Source: Ailanthus altissimus
Taxonomy: Eukaryota > Streptophyta > Magnoliopsida > Sapindales > Simaroubaceae
Length of the DNA stretch: 64,000 nucleotides
Direction: 5' to 3'
Assembly (NCBI GenBank): GCA_946807835.1
Contig: OX327710.1
Span: 12,512,501-12,576,500, forward strand
Position 1 is the first letter of the stretch, and every line of letters starts with the position of its first letter. Both the position numbers and the translations under genes were made by a program. Of this stretch, positions 1 through 14,046 are shown in pieces. The notes under the pieces are model-generated. The model saw only the letters and a program-made list of their open reading frames with translations. It ran no database searches and was not told the DNA's origin.

Positions 1-628
1 GTTTCTAAAATAACATAAAATATTGAAGTTATCCAGTCAATTACATAGTGTGTGATACATGGGATTGATGACCATAGCAGAAAGTCATCTTACCGGAACA
101 GTCAAAGCTGAAGCTGCAAGGTGAATGTAGAGTGAAGAAAACCGGGAAGTAGTTTGATAATACACAATCGAACAATGCTCTGCTACTGTTATGTCATCTG
201 CACAACTAATTTACAGTTTATTGAACATGAAATAGCAAACATCAATCGCCACTACAATTCTTAGCTACAAATTTTGGTTCAATGGTATTTCAGTATTGAT
301 AATGGAAGCAAGAAGAAGCATTGAGACTGTTTTAAGCATATCCATGCAATTTTAAGGCTGATGAGTTTGAAAATGAGCTTTTATGTTTAGAGTGAAAAAT
401 AAATACAAAAATTCAAATTGAAAAAAAAATTAAAAGAAAAAGTTGCTGGAGCGGGTTGGTCTGTGTACTTTTACTAGTCCTGCAAAAAGATAGATTACAA
501 TAAAAGTGATTAAAGAAGGAAGCTTGGCAAGTTACATATTTGTAGAACAAAGATTTCAAGAATACCTACTTCAGTAAAAATGGCAGTTTACAGCTGATAA
601 TCAGGTCTGTTAAAAGAAACAGGCTTAT
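1..628. other. 3' flank and 3' UTR of the DCN1-like gene
   Basis: This AT-rich stretch lies downstream of the DCN1-like stop codon on the minus strand, so its upper part should be 3' UTR. A possible polyadenylation signal (AATAAA on the minus strand) is at about 217-222. I see no reading frame or repeat here that deserves a call. Confidence 0.5.
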
Positions 629-3600
629 TTATGCCTGCTTTTCTTTCATCCATTCTACAAAATTGTCCAGGACCAATGGCCATGCGAGATTAGGATCATA
701 ATTACTCATATCTGGGAAGCTTATCTGTCATAAGAGGGAAAAAAAAAGTCATCTCAGGCATAAACAAACCAGCTAGGGCGTGCTTTGATACAAACTAAAT
801 ACAAAGTAACAAGTAACATGCTATCTGGGAAAGGATGAAAACCCATCTAAAGGAACAAGTAACCAGTTATCTCTCTCTCCCTCTTTAAAGGATAAAAACC
901 CCATGACAATTTGATCATTTTCAGTTTATGTCACCTGTTATTTGTCTTTCAAGCTAGAAACAGCAGGAACTAGTAAAGTTAACTACTAATTTCACGAAAG
1001 TTGACTACAATCACAACCAACTTCCTCAGCACCCACTGTAAACAACCCTTGAAAAGGTTGGGCCATACTTGCTATCATAAAACCATCTGACAGATTGCCA
1101 CACATCATATGTCAAGTTTCTCTTCATTAGGTTATTAAGCATTTATAAATTAAATTATGGAATATTTCCTTATAGCCAAACTCCACAAAAGAGTATAGAA
1201 AACAAGCATTCTTTTCTTATAGGCATGCCAGCATGCATGTGTATGCGTGAAAAAATATAGATTTTTTCTCAACTTTAGCTGTTTATGAAAAAACAGTTGC
1301 ACTTGATGAATCCTATGAATAAATTCCAAGACAGTGAATGGATGATGAAAATACCTCATTGCAGAACCGGTAAAAGCCCATCCACTGATCCATGTTTATG
1401 ACCTTATAATCAGTCTGAACCTGCATTCAGAACAGAAAAATGATATGAGAAATATTTATTATTACCATTTTTCTTTTGAATAATACTAAACCTCCCAAGT
1501 ATTATATCAAGTTTTTCTATCTCCGGTTATGTGCTAACATTTAAAATAACTTACCACACAATTTTACCATCTAATTGATGAATGACACATCACTTAGAAT
1601 AGAAAAACTCGGGAAGTATAGTATCACTCTTTTATTTTAGTGTGGGGAAGACAACTGAGAATTTGCAATATATGCAATGCACTTGTTTGTCCCATGCTTA
1701 TCAAGCAGTCCAGTTACTAAATGCATCAAACACTGGTAAGGTTACAGGATATCTACCATCCTTATGCTAGAAAAAGAAAACATTTTTTGGAAGCCATCAG
1801 ACTAGCCTTTATCCAGAAAATATGCAGTAGGTCATCAGTAGTACAACATAACAGGTATGCCAATAGACAAGACTCATGGAACTCATAAACAATGAATTAT
1901 GCTATTGGCTGAGATTGAAATGAGACCAACAGTCAAAAAAACATGAGGAGATGCTGGTGTATAATTTCTCAAAAGAATCCAGCAATGCATTCAATTGCAA
2001 TTTTTGAAGACATGCAATTAATATTGCTTATTACCTTTAAATATTCAATCAAATAGTCAACCTGGGCACGGAATTGCGATCCTAAAACAAGATCCAGTAG
2101 TTCACAGACACTCTCTATGTCTACACTCTTTTGTTTCTCCTCTGAGAGAAAAAATCAAAAAAGTTATAATCATAAATGAGCACAAATAAGGGAAAAAAAC
2201 AAGTTATTTTATTAATTCCAACTATAAGCAGCATAATCTCATGATACCTGTCAAGCAATATCGGAATGCATAAGCATAGAAATCTGCAAAGTTTGTTGGC
2301 CATCTGACCTTTCAAAGATGAAAAGGAAAATATCATTTAACATTCTATACGACACAATTAAGCATCATATACACATAACGATCCAATCAAATTAGCCAGT
2401 TTTCAGAGAGAGGTGATAGGACTATTCTACCTCTTTCTCCAGCTCAGGAAGGGCCTTTTTTAATTTATTTACATTGTCAGCCCTCAGAGGCTTGAGTCGT
2501 CGCCATTCCTCCTGTAAAAATAATGGTTGTAGTGCCATTCTAATAGATAAGGCAATGATAAAAGCACAACCAAATATGCACGCCAGAGAAGAGGGAAGAA
2601 AGAGAGATCTAACAAGCATAAATAATATACTAATTATAATGTAATGCTTACAGTTTAGGACACACTTGATGATGAAGTATGAAAGGATAGATGGAAGACA
2701 AGTATCGAGGTTTGATAGATCTCCCTTTCTATGTGCTTAGAAGATGATACCACCCTCAAGCAGAAGAAATATAAAACAGGAGAAAACTAGTATTGGCAAA
2801 AAGGACATACAATTTTCCAATTCCAAACTTGTTTCCAAAAAATTGAGAACATGTGACATTGAGCTATGAAGAACAAATGAAAATGTTGACATCAGTGAGA
2901 ACAATATGGCACATGAATCAAGAAACCTTTGGAAGGTGAAAGAAAAACACAAACATCCAATAAATAGATATGTACATGTCCTTAACAGTTAAGTTCAAGA
3001 CAAATGGCTTCAAGTCTTGAAAAAAGCCACATGATGCAAGATACTGATAGTTAGATTGCATCAGGTCCTCTCATAGGACTAAGCCTTGACAATAGCACTC
3101 TCTTATATCGTATACATAAGAGACTTAATGTCATCTAACATAGAATCAACATAAATTAAATGGATTTGCCCTTATCCTGCTGCAGAAAAATGCACCTCAA
3201 GGAATAAAAGACATCAAGACTGAATCTTATGAATTCCTATTCTATCTAAAGGCATCCTTTTGCAGTTAAAATTTGGAGGTATTATCTACAAAAAAAACTA
3301 AACTGTTCATCCTCCACAAATCTAAAATTTTCAACCAGTACAGCATCAAATTATAAGGTTGATAAGTTCAAATAGGTCAGGAAATAGTTCTCTTTATGCC
3401 TAGGGTACTGTCAGATAGTGCTCTTTATTCAGTTGAAACATCAGGCACATCCACAGCAACACTTAAGGTTGCCATTTTATTTTTTAACATAGGTACTCTT
3501 TAAAGTATCTATAAACCAAAGGTGGGAAAAAAAAAATTGTCCCACAAATGATATGTTAGTAAATTGAAAGAAGGATGGGAAGTCAAATAATAATTCTGTT

Positions 3601-5239
3601 TAATTAAGGTAAATAGAAAAAAAGACGAAGCAAACAAGGTGAGAGAAGTCAAGATCAATGTTCCTTACCAGAGTAAAATACCCCTGCTTTTCAGCTTTCA
3701 TTTTCCTGAATTGTGCAATCCATCAGTTTTACTATATAAGCTTGATACTCAATGTTAAAAAGAGAGATAACAAATGCCTATTTAAGTGACTTACCAAGCA
3801 AGCATCAAGATTCTAACATCAGTATGATCGACTTCCATGTCTGAACAAAGAGCTTCAATTCCTTCTGGGCTGTTCAAATAGCATGTATAACATCAGATAT
3901 TACTGACAAATTCTTCAAAAATTTACTTCAAAGAAAGAAAAAATACCACATTTCTTGAATGATAATATCAGCTGGACTTCAATACACAGTCTACCTCAAA
4001 GACTAAAACATAATAAGTATTGGATATTTATGCCTTTTTTAGGAGGCATAACTGTCATTCTGATTAAATAGTATTAAAGTAATATTTCCGTTCTTTTTTA
4101 CTTTTTTCTTTTTAATACCATTCCTATAGATCTCCTGGGGGCTGCAACAACCTCACATATTCTCCACTTTGTCGAGATGGAAGTTAAATTTAAGTTTGTT
4201 TATTACTTAAAGTTCACAGTGCAAACTTTCCTCTGAAGCTATTATACGTGCTTAGACAATGAGAGTTGCCTAAGAACCTTTCTACAGTGAGATATCAATA
4301 CAACAATTCTGAGAAAAACAAGCCCCTATCAGCTAGATTCGCTATCATAAAACTGATATACATATCTAAGTATTAATGATTGTAAGCCAATAGTTGTGCT
4401 GTTAATGAACATCTAAAATTAATCAATCCCTTACCCTAAACTCAATAATATTACTGAATTCTAAAAGTATATAATGCATTAACAATGCCATTAATTGCAA
4501 AGTATATTATCGAAGTATACTTACTCCATCACACCAGAAGACTTATTCGCATAAGTATGAAATAGGTTATCAATTCGTTCCATCACTTTCGAAGATGCTT
4601 TACTCGAGGCTGAAAAAGCAAAATTCATAAGAACAGTTCGCAACGAAAGTGTGAAACAAAAGAAGCCTGTCAACAACTAGTAAGATCTCAGCTTCCTAAA
4701 GCATCAGTAAGCCAGAAGTATAGTCCAAAGTATTCATAAACTGAACAAAATTTTAAAAAATAAAAATAAAAAAGAAAAAAAAAACATTTTCTTTATTAAA
4801 AAAGTTAAGCTCTTGAATAAGAGGATTTCAAGACGAGCCTCTTAAAATTCAAAATTAAATCACCATCCTTAATCTATGAACACAGTAGCTCATAGTTTGA
4901 ACTATCGAAACCGCTAAAAGCGCTTTCAAGGAATCAAAATCTTTTTCACTTTCTACTGTTTGGCAGCAATAAATAAAGAGATAGAAACTTTGTTAAGAAA
5001 AAAGAAACAGCAATAGAACTGTTTACGATCAAAACAACAACCTCAGATTGAATCAGAAAAGAAACAATCAAGTTCAAGATTCGATTGATTGATTGACTGA
5101 CTAGTGACTACAATCGAAGCAAAATTAATTAAATTAAAAAAATGAAAGAGAAGAAGAACAGGAAAATACAGGAACGAAAGAGATCCGTGGCGTCTGTGGA
5201 ATTAGTTTGACCCGTTTTTCTCGAAGCAGAACGACGCAT
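629..5239 (-). CDS. DCN1-like protein (defective in cullin neddylation), nine exons
   Basis: DCN1-like proteins are scaffold E3s that help load NEDD8/RUB1 onto cullins. Coding exons, in order: 5170-5239, 4525-4609, 3795-3869, 3669-3705, 2431-2511, 2248-2308, 2035-2141, 1355-1420, 629-724. All junctions are GT-AG and the frame holds throughout, giving 225 residues that start [10 protein letters not shown] and end WMKEKQA. The potentiating-neddylation (PONY) domain covers about residues 40-220. The acidic patch known as DAD in human DCNL1 looks conserved: D183 in INMDQW, A208 in NLAWP and D214 in LVLDNF, with nearly the human spacing. There is no N-terminal UBA domain, so this is the shorter plant type (human DCNL1 is 259 residues). 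The start chosen is the only ATG in frame before exon 1's donor. Its upstream neighbour is NUP96, in the same orientation. Confidence 0.93.
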
Positions 5240-6189
5240 CTTCATCAACAACATCAAAATTTATCAGATATTAGATATTATCTATTTTTAAATTAAAGAT
5301 ATTTTCTTTTTATTATAGAAAAAGTATAAATATAGATGATGATTGAATATGAATATTGTGAATTAAAGAGCAATATCATTACAATTTAAAAAAAAAAAAA
5401 TTAAGGGAAGAGAGAGCGAAGGAAGAAGCTTCGTTGCTCTTAAAAAGCTGATGGTTGCTGATGAAGCTGGTTGGCTGGCTGTAAGCGCCAATTTCTAGAA
5501 GAGCTTTTTCTTTTTTCTTTTTTTTTTTTTTTAAGTTTTTAATGCGAGACACCGAGAGAGAGAGAGAAATTATGTTAAAAAGGAGAGATATAATTGGTTG
5601 GTTTTGGCGTTGCAGTTACAGTTGTGCTTCTATTACCAAATCTATGGAATGGTTTTCAAGTGCGAGTGTCTTTCCTTTCTCAAGAGTCAAGACTCAAATA
5701 CGATGTATTCAGATTTTTTTCTCTTAAATAAAAGAATAAACTGGATGGCATTTAGAAAAATATGGTTTTTTTTTAAAAAAAGAAAAAAAAAGTAGATGGT
5801 CGCCCTGGTCAAAGAAAAATGGGCCACAGAGCATTATTTTTTTCATCATAATTTAGAGGAAAAACATTTTCTTTCAGATTTTGGATTTGTATTTATTCAA
5901 TAGTATCAATCGATCCAACATATAAAATCTTCCAAAACATACAATTATTTTTTTAAATACCCATAATTTCAAAAATGCTATAATTCATCCTATATTATTT
6001 TTTAATATATAAAAAAAGACAGAATTAAACACTATGCTTCCTTCCATTCTCAGCTTGATTGAATACAAACATGCATACATGGCAAGTGATTACAAGAACA
6101 ACTTTACAACGAAAATCAACAAAACTGTTATACCGTACTTCTGACCCCAAAGCATAATCCAACATAATCCAGCAAGAATGGAATAAAAA
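5240..6189. other. Intergenic: DCN1-like promoter and NUP96 3' flank
   Basis: This is 950 bases between two genes that both read leftward. The part next to 5240 should carry the 5' UTR and promoter of the DCN1-like gene, and the part next to 6189 the 3' UTR of NUP96. It holds homopolymer A and T runs (for example 5390-5400 and 5517-5534) and a short GA run at about 5553-5567. I recognise no conserved promoter element with confidence. Confidence 0.5.
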
Positions 6190-9100
6190 CTAAGAAGTTA
6201 TCTCTGAGAGATAACAGGTAAAGAGCGATACTGCATCCTGCAGATGATTTGCGCGGAAGTCTTCAGGTATTGTAGCGCTGAAGACTGTGTCAAAGCAACT
6301 TAGCTGAGCATCTCGGGTTGAACCCTGGCTGATATCGGATAAAAGCAAATCACTTATCTCCTCTGCCATCTTTGAATATGCTACTCTGAAATGCAGATTT
6401 GTCAAGTGTGTTAACTTAAGATGTGCACAAAGAAGCACCAAGAATCCTAACTGATTCAGCAAGATCTCAACAATTCTGTACACCATGAAAATGTAATGAC
6501 CAATTTGTTTTCACTCAAAAACATGAGTGATATAGAAAGCTGAATGTTTAAATTACAGTTATATGAATGCAATGTAGTAGAACAGAGCACAATATGGCTA
6601 AACTAATAAGTGACATGCATGCGAGATTGTGTTGATAATCGATTATAAAATATTAACATATGCACTTTTCATATCTTCTGTCAGAAACTAAGCCGAGGAA
6701 TCAGCATGAATACCTAGCCTCAAGGGGTAATCTACCACCCCAAGCTGCCAAAGACTCGTTCAAACAACTAAGGAAGTCCTTACAAGCAGCATTTTTGCTC
6801 TCAAGAGAATCCTGCAAATGACAATACTTAATAAGAGTCTCCATTGGAAAAAAGAAAAAATGTAAGACATAGTCAACATTGAGCAAATCCAAGAGACTTT
6901 GATCCATAGCATGATAATTCAGAACTCATTGTGTGAGAGATTTGTACTCATACAGCTACATCCCACCACCAAAAACAGTGGGATGGCATTTTTGCTCCAT
7001 TGTGTGAAAGATTTAAAATTAGTCCAACAAAGAGAAATATAAGTTTCACAGTAACTGTGACAAGTTGTAGATCATGATTGCTATGCATATAGTTTATGAG
7101 ACACCCAGCCAAAATTCAGAAAGCCAAGCTAAGCTATGGCAACTGTTCTGGTTGGGCTTGGATTGAGTTCTACACAACCAGCTGCAGCTGAAATTTACAA
7201 TGATACCAACAACAAAAGGGAAGACCCTAGAGCGGTCAACCAACCATATTAAGGAGTAACTTGTTTAAATATTGATAATGCTGAGTTTTCCTGATTCTTA
7301 CCGATTCACTCATAGTATTGTTATCTTCCTGCAATGAACTTCTTATCAAATAAAATGAAATATAAATTCCAGCTCCCAAATCCCAATTCTCAATTTCTGA
7401 CTTGTGATTCTCCATTGAAGTTGCAAGCCTCCACACCTCTGAGTGATTGGCTACATTAATTTCGAACAAAAGAATATCAATTAATAAACTTGTTACAAAG
7501 TAAAGCAAAATGGTTAGAGGGTCACATTGCATTCACCCATCTAGTCTCCTAGTGAAAAACTATTAACAACATCCACAGTTGAGTCAAATCAGTCAGAAGA
7601 ATAATATCTGAAGAAGGAATTTCAATCTGTAGTTATGGGTTGATGGTTGAAAAAAATCAATTACAACATAAAATTCAGATTTTTCATTTTCCCAAAAACA
7701 GTAGTATTATCACCATGCAAAGGACTCTAAATGCATACTGGAGATTAAGGTATAAATACCAAGTTGTCTACAGTTCTCAAATGAGCACTAGGCAATCCAG
7801 ACACTGGATTTTGAATTGGGTATATTCCCTTACCTGTCAATTAGATAGAACAATATTACAGGCTTTAAAAGATCTCTAACATGCATACATCAATTTATGA
7901 ATTTGAACTTCAATCTTGTATTCTGCAATAATAAAATCCACATTTCTAAAAGACCAAATGCTCTCCAATAGTTAAATTCAGTTTTGGAAAGCATTCCACA
8001 CCCTTGAAATTTCATAAAACCAAAAGCTGCATTAGTTTTCATAAAATTACAGCACTTAAGTAACAAAACCAATAAACTGATGTGCTGGGACTTCAAAAAC
8101 TGAATGTATTGCCTCAGTCAAGAGAACAATGATTTCAATAAGGTCAACACAACATCACAAGCCAGTTCAAATACAATTGAGAATGGGAAATAAGAAGCTA
8201 GACAGAAATCAAGGAGGCAAAAGAAGCGGGCCAAGAGATTGAAAGATTGAATCTTCATTTTCCACCTATTATCCTAGGGCTATCTAACCAGAAATCTACA
8301 TTTCCTTCCAAGTTTCTCCAATTACAAATAATTTAAGAATTGTCAACAAGAAATATGAGAGAAATGTTTACAAATGACTGTCTAAACCGACTTTATAACT
8401 AGGTTTAATATCCTATATAGGCACGTTTTATGACTATACAATCATAAGAACAAAAAACAAGTTCCAATAATAAAGATAATAGATGACCCAAGGATGAAGA
8501 CTGACAGTCTTCCAAGTCTTATGTGAAAATCAAAGAGAATAACAATAATATAGTGCTTCATAATAGATTAAGCATTGCCAATGACAAAAAAAATATCAAG
8601 TCCTCAAATTTACTTATTTCCAAATCCTTCTAAGTCAGAATCTGGCAACAGTTGCCACATGATAAAACTCCATCATTGCATAGACAGACCCATTAAGTAC
8701 CTTTTAGAGCACACTCACATATACAAATCACAAATTGGTTGCCATTTAAATTTCATTATTGAATGATATCACAACATCGTAGCTTGTTTAATCTTTATTA
8801 GTAGCATTCAATGTTTACTATCACTGGATTTATTTCGATGTAAACTAGTTTGAGATAAGAAAACTCAATATGTCACGAATCTATTACCTAAGACGCAAAC
8901 AGATATGATAAAATACCTGACAAAAAGAATGTATGAGCAACTGAAGTCACATATATAGAGTGAGCTTTTTGCCAATTAGCACATTCAAGAAAGTGTTCAA
9001 GGGCCTTTGAGAGATCCCCGTAGTAATTAAAATAAACTGCCTGCATTCAGGAGGAGATATTTGAGCAGCTGAAAGAGAAATGAAAAGTGTTTATATGTAA

Positions 9101-12100
9101 GGCCAGAAAAAACCAAAGGCAAATGCGCAAGACAAGAAGTATTGACAAACCATAGCTTCATGCAACCACTCCGATGGGATGCCCAAGTCCTCAATAAATT
9201 GGCGTTGTGATTCTTGTGAACTCCAAGATTCACAGTATTGGAACAAGATTTCCCGTATAAGAGTAGCCTGCAGATATGGATAATCATCACGGAGAGGCAT
9301 GTGAAGGACCACATAGATAGCCCAATGACACAGCCCCTGACATAGCAGCTGAGAAACAAGTGCCATGTCAAGTATTTGAAGATCATTAGAACTGAAAGCA
9401 TCAACTGCTTTTAACACTTCACACTGATGCCATATCATATGGTAGTCAAGTGGATCATATGTTGAAGAGAAGGCACTGAACATTGTTTTTAGAAAGCCAA
9501 ATTTACTCTCCCCACTGGCATGAAGGAGCATAAGATAATACGAGAGGTCAAAACGTTCCTTTGCACTCCAATCAATTGCCTCATCTATTGGTCCTTCATC
9601 AATATAAATTGGAACAGGAGGTGGAGCCTTTCCATCCTCAAGAAGATGCTCAAAAGTTTGGAAAATAACAGGCAATGAAGTTTCAGGTGGTAATTGATAC
9701 CACATCAATAACCCTAGGAACCTCTTCCAGTCAATTGTAACACCCTTTAACGAGCTGTGAATATTGCTAGCAAGCAACTCATAAAGTCTAATCCTGTCCT
9801 TCTCAATGAAATTGAAGTCCAGTCCATTAACTCTCCAAAGATCAAGCTGGTGTGCAATGTGAGAACGACCCACCATGGACCCGCCAGCCTGACTTAACAA
9901 ACAAGCGAGTCTCACATCTCCTTTAGAAGCAGCAAGTTCTACAGATGAATCCAACTGTCGACCGGTCAAGAGTAAAAATATGTGTTTAAGATAATTGGAC
10001 TCATCCAAAGAGCTTACTTCCTCTTGTACTCGGTGGCAAACACTTTCTTGCAGCCAACAACTGAACTCTGCTCTCCGAATAAGAGGGAGGGCTTCCAAGT
10101 CGACTTCAGGAGGACCTTCTTTCATATCCTGCATCATGTCTTCCTCATTGTCAGCACCCACAGATTTTGATTGTCCACTATTTTCCCTCTCAGAAAAAAG
10201 TACTTTTATCAGCTCCCAAACCATTACTTGGTGCATCAAAACCAAACGAGCAGCAGAAGATAGCCCCGGAACATCCAGCTGTGCCTCAATAATGTCTATG
10301 TAGCTCCGACAAATATCTGAAAGCGTTAAGCGATTTGCCACAACCTTTTGAAGCTTTAGTTTGTAGGACCCAACTTCAACTTCTTCTGTTTCATGATTCA
10401 ACTCCTTATGGAGATTCAATGGAGCACTAAAGGAAAATTCAACAAGTTCCTTTCTCACTTTGTTATTTTCATCTCTTACCACTTTGTCAATTGCAACTTT
10501 CTCTACATTTATTACAGAAGATATTATCCGCTGAGAGTTACTACTACCAACAGGTGGGCCACTGTGCACAAGGGTTCCATTTGGCCCCCACCCTACACGA
10601 AATGACCCACCCATGAACAAACCCGCATCAACTATATTGCTAGAAAGGCTTCCAGTTACTGGTGTCTCGTGCTTGAGGTCTAGCTTAAACCCATCTGTTT
10701 TGACTTTCTTTAGAGGCATGCCCTTATTCTGTTGGGCCATCAGAATCATTCCAGAAGAGTCTGAATCAAAACTACCAGGGTGGTACTCAAGCAAAGGCAC
10801 TGGAGTTTTTCGCACAACCGGTGGACTAGATCTGTAGGTGATTCTCTGAGAGGTATTCTGCAAAGGAGATCTTATATATTCTTTACCAAAGGATGGCTTC
10901 TGCCTCGAAGGAATTCCATCGAAATCGCCAATCTCTTCCTCTTCCTGAAACATCAACATTCTCATTTCTTTCATCTTTACAGGGTCAAGTCCAAGATGAG
11001 CAGGAAGAGAATGAGAAAGCTCAGGTCCATTTTGGTCCATTTGGGTTTCTTCATCAACATCTGACACCTCACCTCCATTCATCTCCAACGGATTTTGAAC
11101 CGGTGTCCCATCATCCATTACGATATCTTCATCCTCATCTTCACTCAGACCAAATCTACTGAAATGATCAACCAAGAACTTCCATTCACCATTTGCAGGG
11201 TCAAAAGAAACAAACTGAGCTCCTTGTCTCTCTGTACTTTCTTTCAGCTTCTTCATAATATCATCTAATCGACCCTCTTTTAAACTTAAATTTCTAACTT
11301 GTAATATCAAAGTCACTTCGGCTGCCTTGTTTAAGCCCTGACCAACCACAGGCTTGGAACTTTCGTCCTCATAAACAACTATCTCATGCCTACGAAACTT
11401 CACAATTTGATCCAAATCCAACCATCTCACATCAGTGTTCCCGAGAAACTTTACATATCCATAGCCAAACCTTCCAACTGTAAAATCAGGAACCCGGCTA
11501 GAGTAACACGCATCAATGCCTTCCCGTGTAACCATATCATTTAAGCAAGGTTCCATATAATAATCAGGGGAACGCAAAATTGGTAATGAATCTCCAATCT
11601 CTCTCAAAATCTCACAAGATGACATATTAGTGTTTAATGAAAGCTTCCTCTTCTTGTATTGAGACATATCATACGAAATAAAAGTTCCTTCAGCAAAGTC
11701 CATTATATATCTAATATCTAATATGGCGTTAGCTCTCGTACTATGAAATTCATTAATATCCCCTGATAACAGAAAATACAACATGAATTTCCATTTCCCA
11801 AAAAAAAAAGGAAAAAAAAACCAACAAAATCAAAAACAAAAATCAGAAGTAATTTATTAAATTTTTATCACGAGATAAATCAAATAATATGCAACACAAT
11901 AAACCCTAGAAATCTAATTCAAAAAATTATAAGAGCGTAAACTCACTAACACATACGACAAAACCCTAAACCTCTGTTTGGCCGCTAAGAAAATTATAAA
12001 TAAGAATAGAAAATGAGACCTTACATGACACATTGTGTTCCGTAATTAAATAATCGACTTGTTTTAATTCTGTTGTATTTAAAACTAAAAAGGAAGAATA

Positions 12101-12255
12101 GAACAAGTAAGCCAAATTTGGTTTTGTGTTAAAACTTAATATTTAAAATCTCATTTACTTTTCAAATAGTTGCGGAGAAAGTAAGTGAAAATAAGAAATG
12201 GTAAAATGAGTTTTGAGGGATTACCGGCGACCGGGAGCAGAGAAGAAGAAGCCAT
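6190..12255 (-). CDS. NUP96: Nuclear pore complex protein NUP96 (MOS3/SAR3-type), six exons
   Basis: NUP96 is a scaffold nucleoporin of the Y-shaped NUP107-160 subcomplex. Its Arabidopsis orthologue (MOS3/SAR3/PRECOCIOUS) is needed for immunity, auxin response and mRNA export. Exons: 12225-12255, 9151-11762, 8917-9040, 7302-7438, 6714-6811, 6190-6385. All are GT-AG and the frame is continuous, giving 1065 residues (Arabidopsis about 1046). The start MASSSLLPVAG comes from a 31-base first exon. Residues about 80-212 match the NUP98 autopeptidase domain (GYGYVKFLGNTDVRWLDLDQIV, then DHFSRFGL) and keep the HFS triad at 210-212. An acidic stretch follows (about 217-224), and then the helical NUP96 domain from about residue 570. 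Intron 1 (11763-12224) carries telo-box-like AAACCCTA motifs near 11902 and 11963. The (TGGGC)8 repeat lies upstream. Confidence 0.95.
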
Positions 12256-12468
12256 GATCGGATAAGAACAAGAAGAGAGATAGTGTGTGCGAGGGGTTTA
12301 GAGTTTCTGGTCGAGGCAGGGTTACGGGTAACCGGAACTTCAGGTCTTCGGAGCTAGTCAGCTAGATGAGCGTGCGTGTGTGTGAGAGAGAGCATTTGCA
12401 AACTGCAATGCAGCGGCTAGAGGCGAGAGGGAGGGAAACTTGCGAATAATTTGGACAGTGAGGTGAAG

Positions 12469-12508
12469 TGGGCTGGGCTGGGCTGGGCTGGGCTGGGCTG
12501 GGCTGGGC
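12469..12508 (-). promoter_or_regulatory. (TGGGC)8 tandem repeat: stacked site II-like motifs upstream of NUP96
   Basis: Eight uninterrupted TGGGC units end in TGGGCT, about 210 bases upstream of the NUP96 start codon. TGGGCC/T is the plant 'site II' element bound by TCP factors in promoters of ribosomal and other growth genes. The position fits the proximal promoter or early 5' UTR of NUP96. That it regulates this gene is inference; it may simply be a pentanucleotide microsatellite. Confidence 0.6.
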
Positions 12509-13410
12509 TTTATTGGCCTTTTACTTGCTGCGTAGTAGTCGATGGAAAAAATTCAATGTTTGTAGTTAACGGGTTTCGATTTATTTATTTATTTATTTTT
12601 ACTAAATAAGAGATGATTCAGATTCAGAACTTTAATACATAGTTGCTACTAAATTATTATGCCTATAACCAAGCATTTTTATTAAATTTAAAGAGACTGT
12701 AGCTCAAATTTCAAAGACCATTTTCCGCTCACCTATTTATATTTAGGAAAAAAAATATTACACTATAAATCATTTATAAAATCAATAATAAAAACATGTC
12801 ACTTATAAATTTATTTTAAAATTAATTATTATAATAGTTTTTTTTAAATAATCATGATATTAATTAAAACAAGAGAAAGAGAAAATTTTAAATAAATGTA
12901 TGTTTTTAATTGAATAATTCTATGAATACAACTGCATTCAAGATTTTTTTGGTAGTTATAATTTCACAAATAGTTATGAATTCAATATCATAAAACTTCA
13001 ATTTCAAACATAATTTTAGGGATGAGAATTATCCCGTGCTTGTAACAACTTAGAGAGATTTATTTTATTTTGAACGAAAAATTTTAGTCTCATTTTAAAA
13101 TTTCAAGTGAAATCCATTAACTTTTCCCAAAAAAAAATCTCATTTTTTTATTTATTTTAAAAAATTATAAAAACTTTTGCTTTTAGAACCTCTAACCTAG
13201 TCAAATACTAAATGAGCCTCTCTACTCCCCGCGATGTCCGAGGCTTTGCCCTAAATTTCTTTGCAAATGAAGTCTTGACATTTTTTTGGTACACTTTATC
13301 TTTTTCATTTTAATCTCGGTCCACAACCTCTTTGCTAGAAAAAAAAACTCCATTAACATATTTGAGAGTTTTTTTTTTATAAACACTAAAGAATTGTAAA
13401 AAGAAACAAT
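12509..13410. other. AT-rich intergenic DNA, no gene seen
   Basis: Distal upstream DNA of NUP96. It has a short TTTA microsatellite at about 12580-12600 and poly-A/T runs. No reading frame or recognisable domain was found. Confidence 0.6.
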
Positions 13411-14046
13411 TATTAGAGTTGGTGTTTATATGTTATTATAATATTACATAAATATTAATTATTTAATATTTATATAATAAACATGTCAAATAAAATTATT
13501 AATATTAAACATATATGGTACGATACTTGTAATGTTACAAACATTATATTATCTGAAAAGAATTTAAATTTAGTTTAAATGAGTTTAGACTAGGGATAAG
13601 AGTTAGCGACGCTGAGAGTTATATATGCTAAAAGTTAGCAAGTTATAAGAATTAATAATATCTAAAGAATTATGACCTTATTTAAAATGGGACAAAGACT
13701 TGAGAGTATTCCAGTAATGACATAGTTGTAAAGAGTTGGAATATGTGCTAGAAAATATCATTATGCATGTATATTCTCAAACACTATATTCATGATTTAT
13801 TTTCATCGATGCGGGTCTATCGGTGGATCCCTTTCATAAAGATCAATGTATGTCTATATCTGTAGGGTACAGATGGTTGCTCTTAACTGACTATAAGTTT
13901 AGTAGAAGCTCGTATAAACATGCGAGTATTTAGTCATGACTAGATACTGAATAAACTCACAATTACCCAAATAAACATCTTTTGAAGCCGTCAATGACAA
14001 GTCCTCTCAAGTAGAGTAATATTAGTAGTCCTTTGACCTGAGCCTC

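Noticed and set aside
9027..9404. 125-codon minus frame overlapping the end of NUP96 exon 2
   Set aside because: It is an alternative frame of the exon and its intron; NUP96's own frame and splice sites explain the sequence.
9982..11162. Several plus-strand open frames of 60-100 codons
   Set aside because: They lie opposite the large NUP96 exon and have biased composition; they are antisense shadows of real coding sequence.
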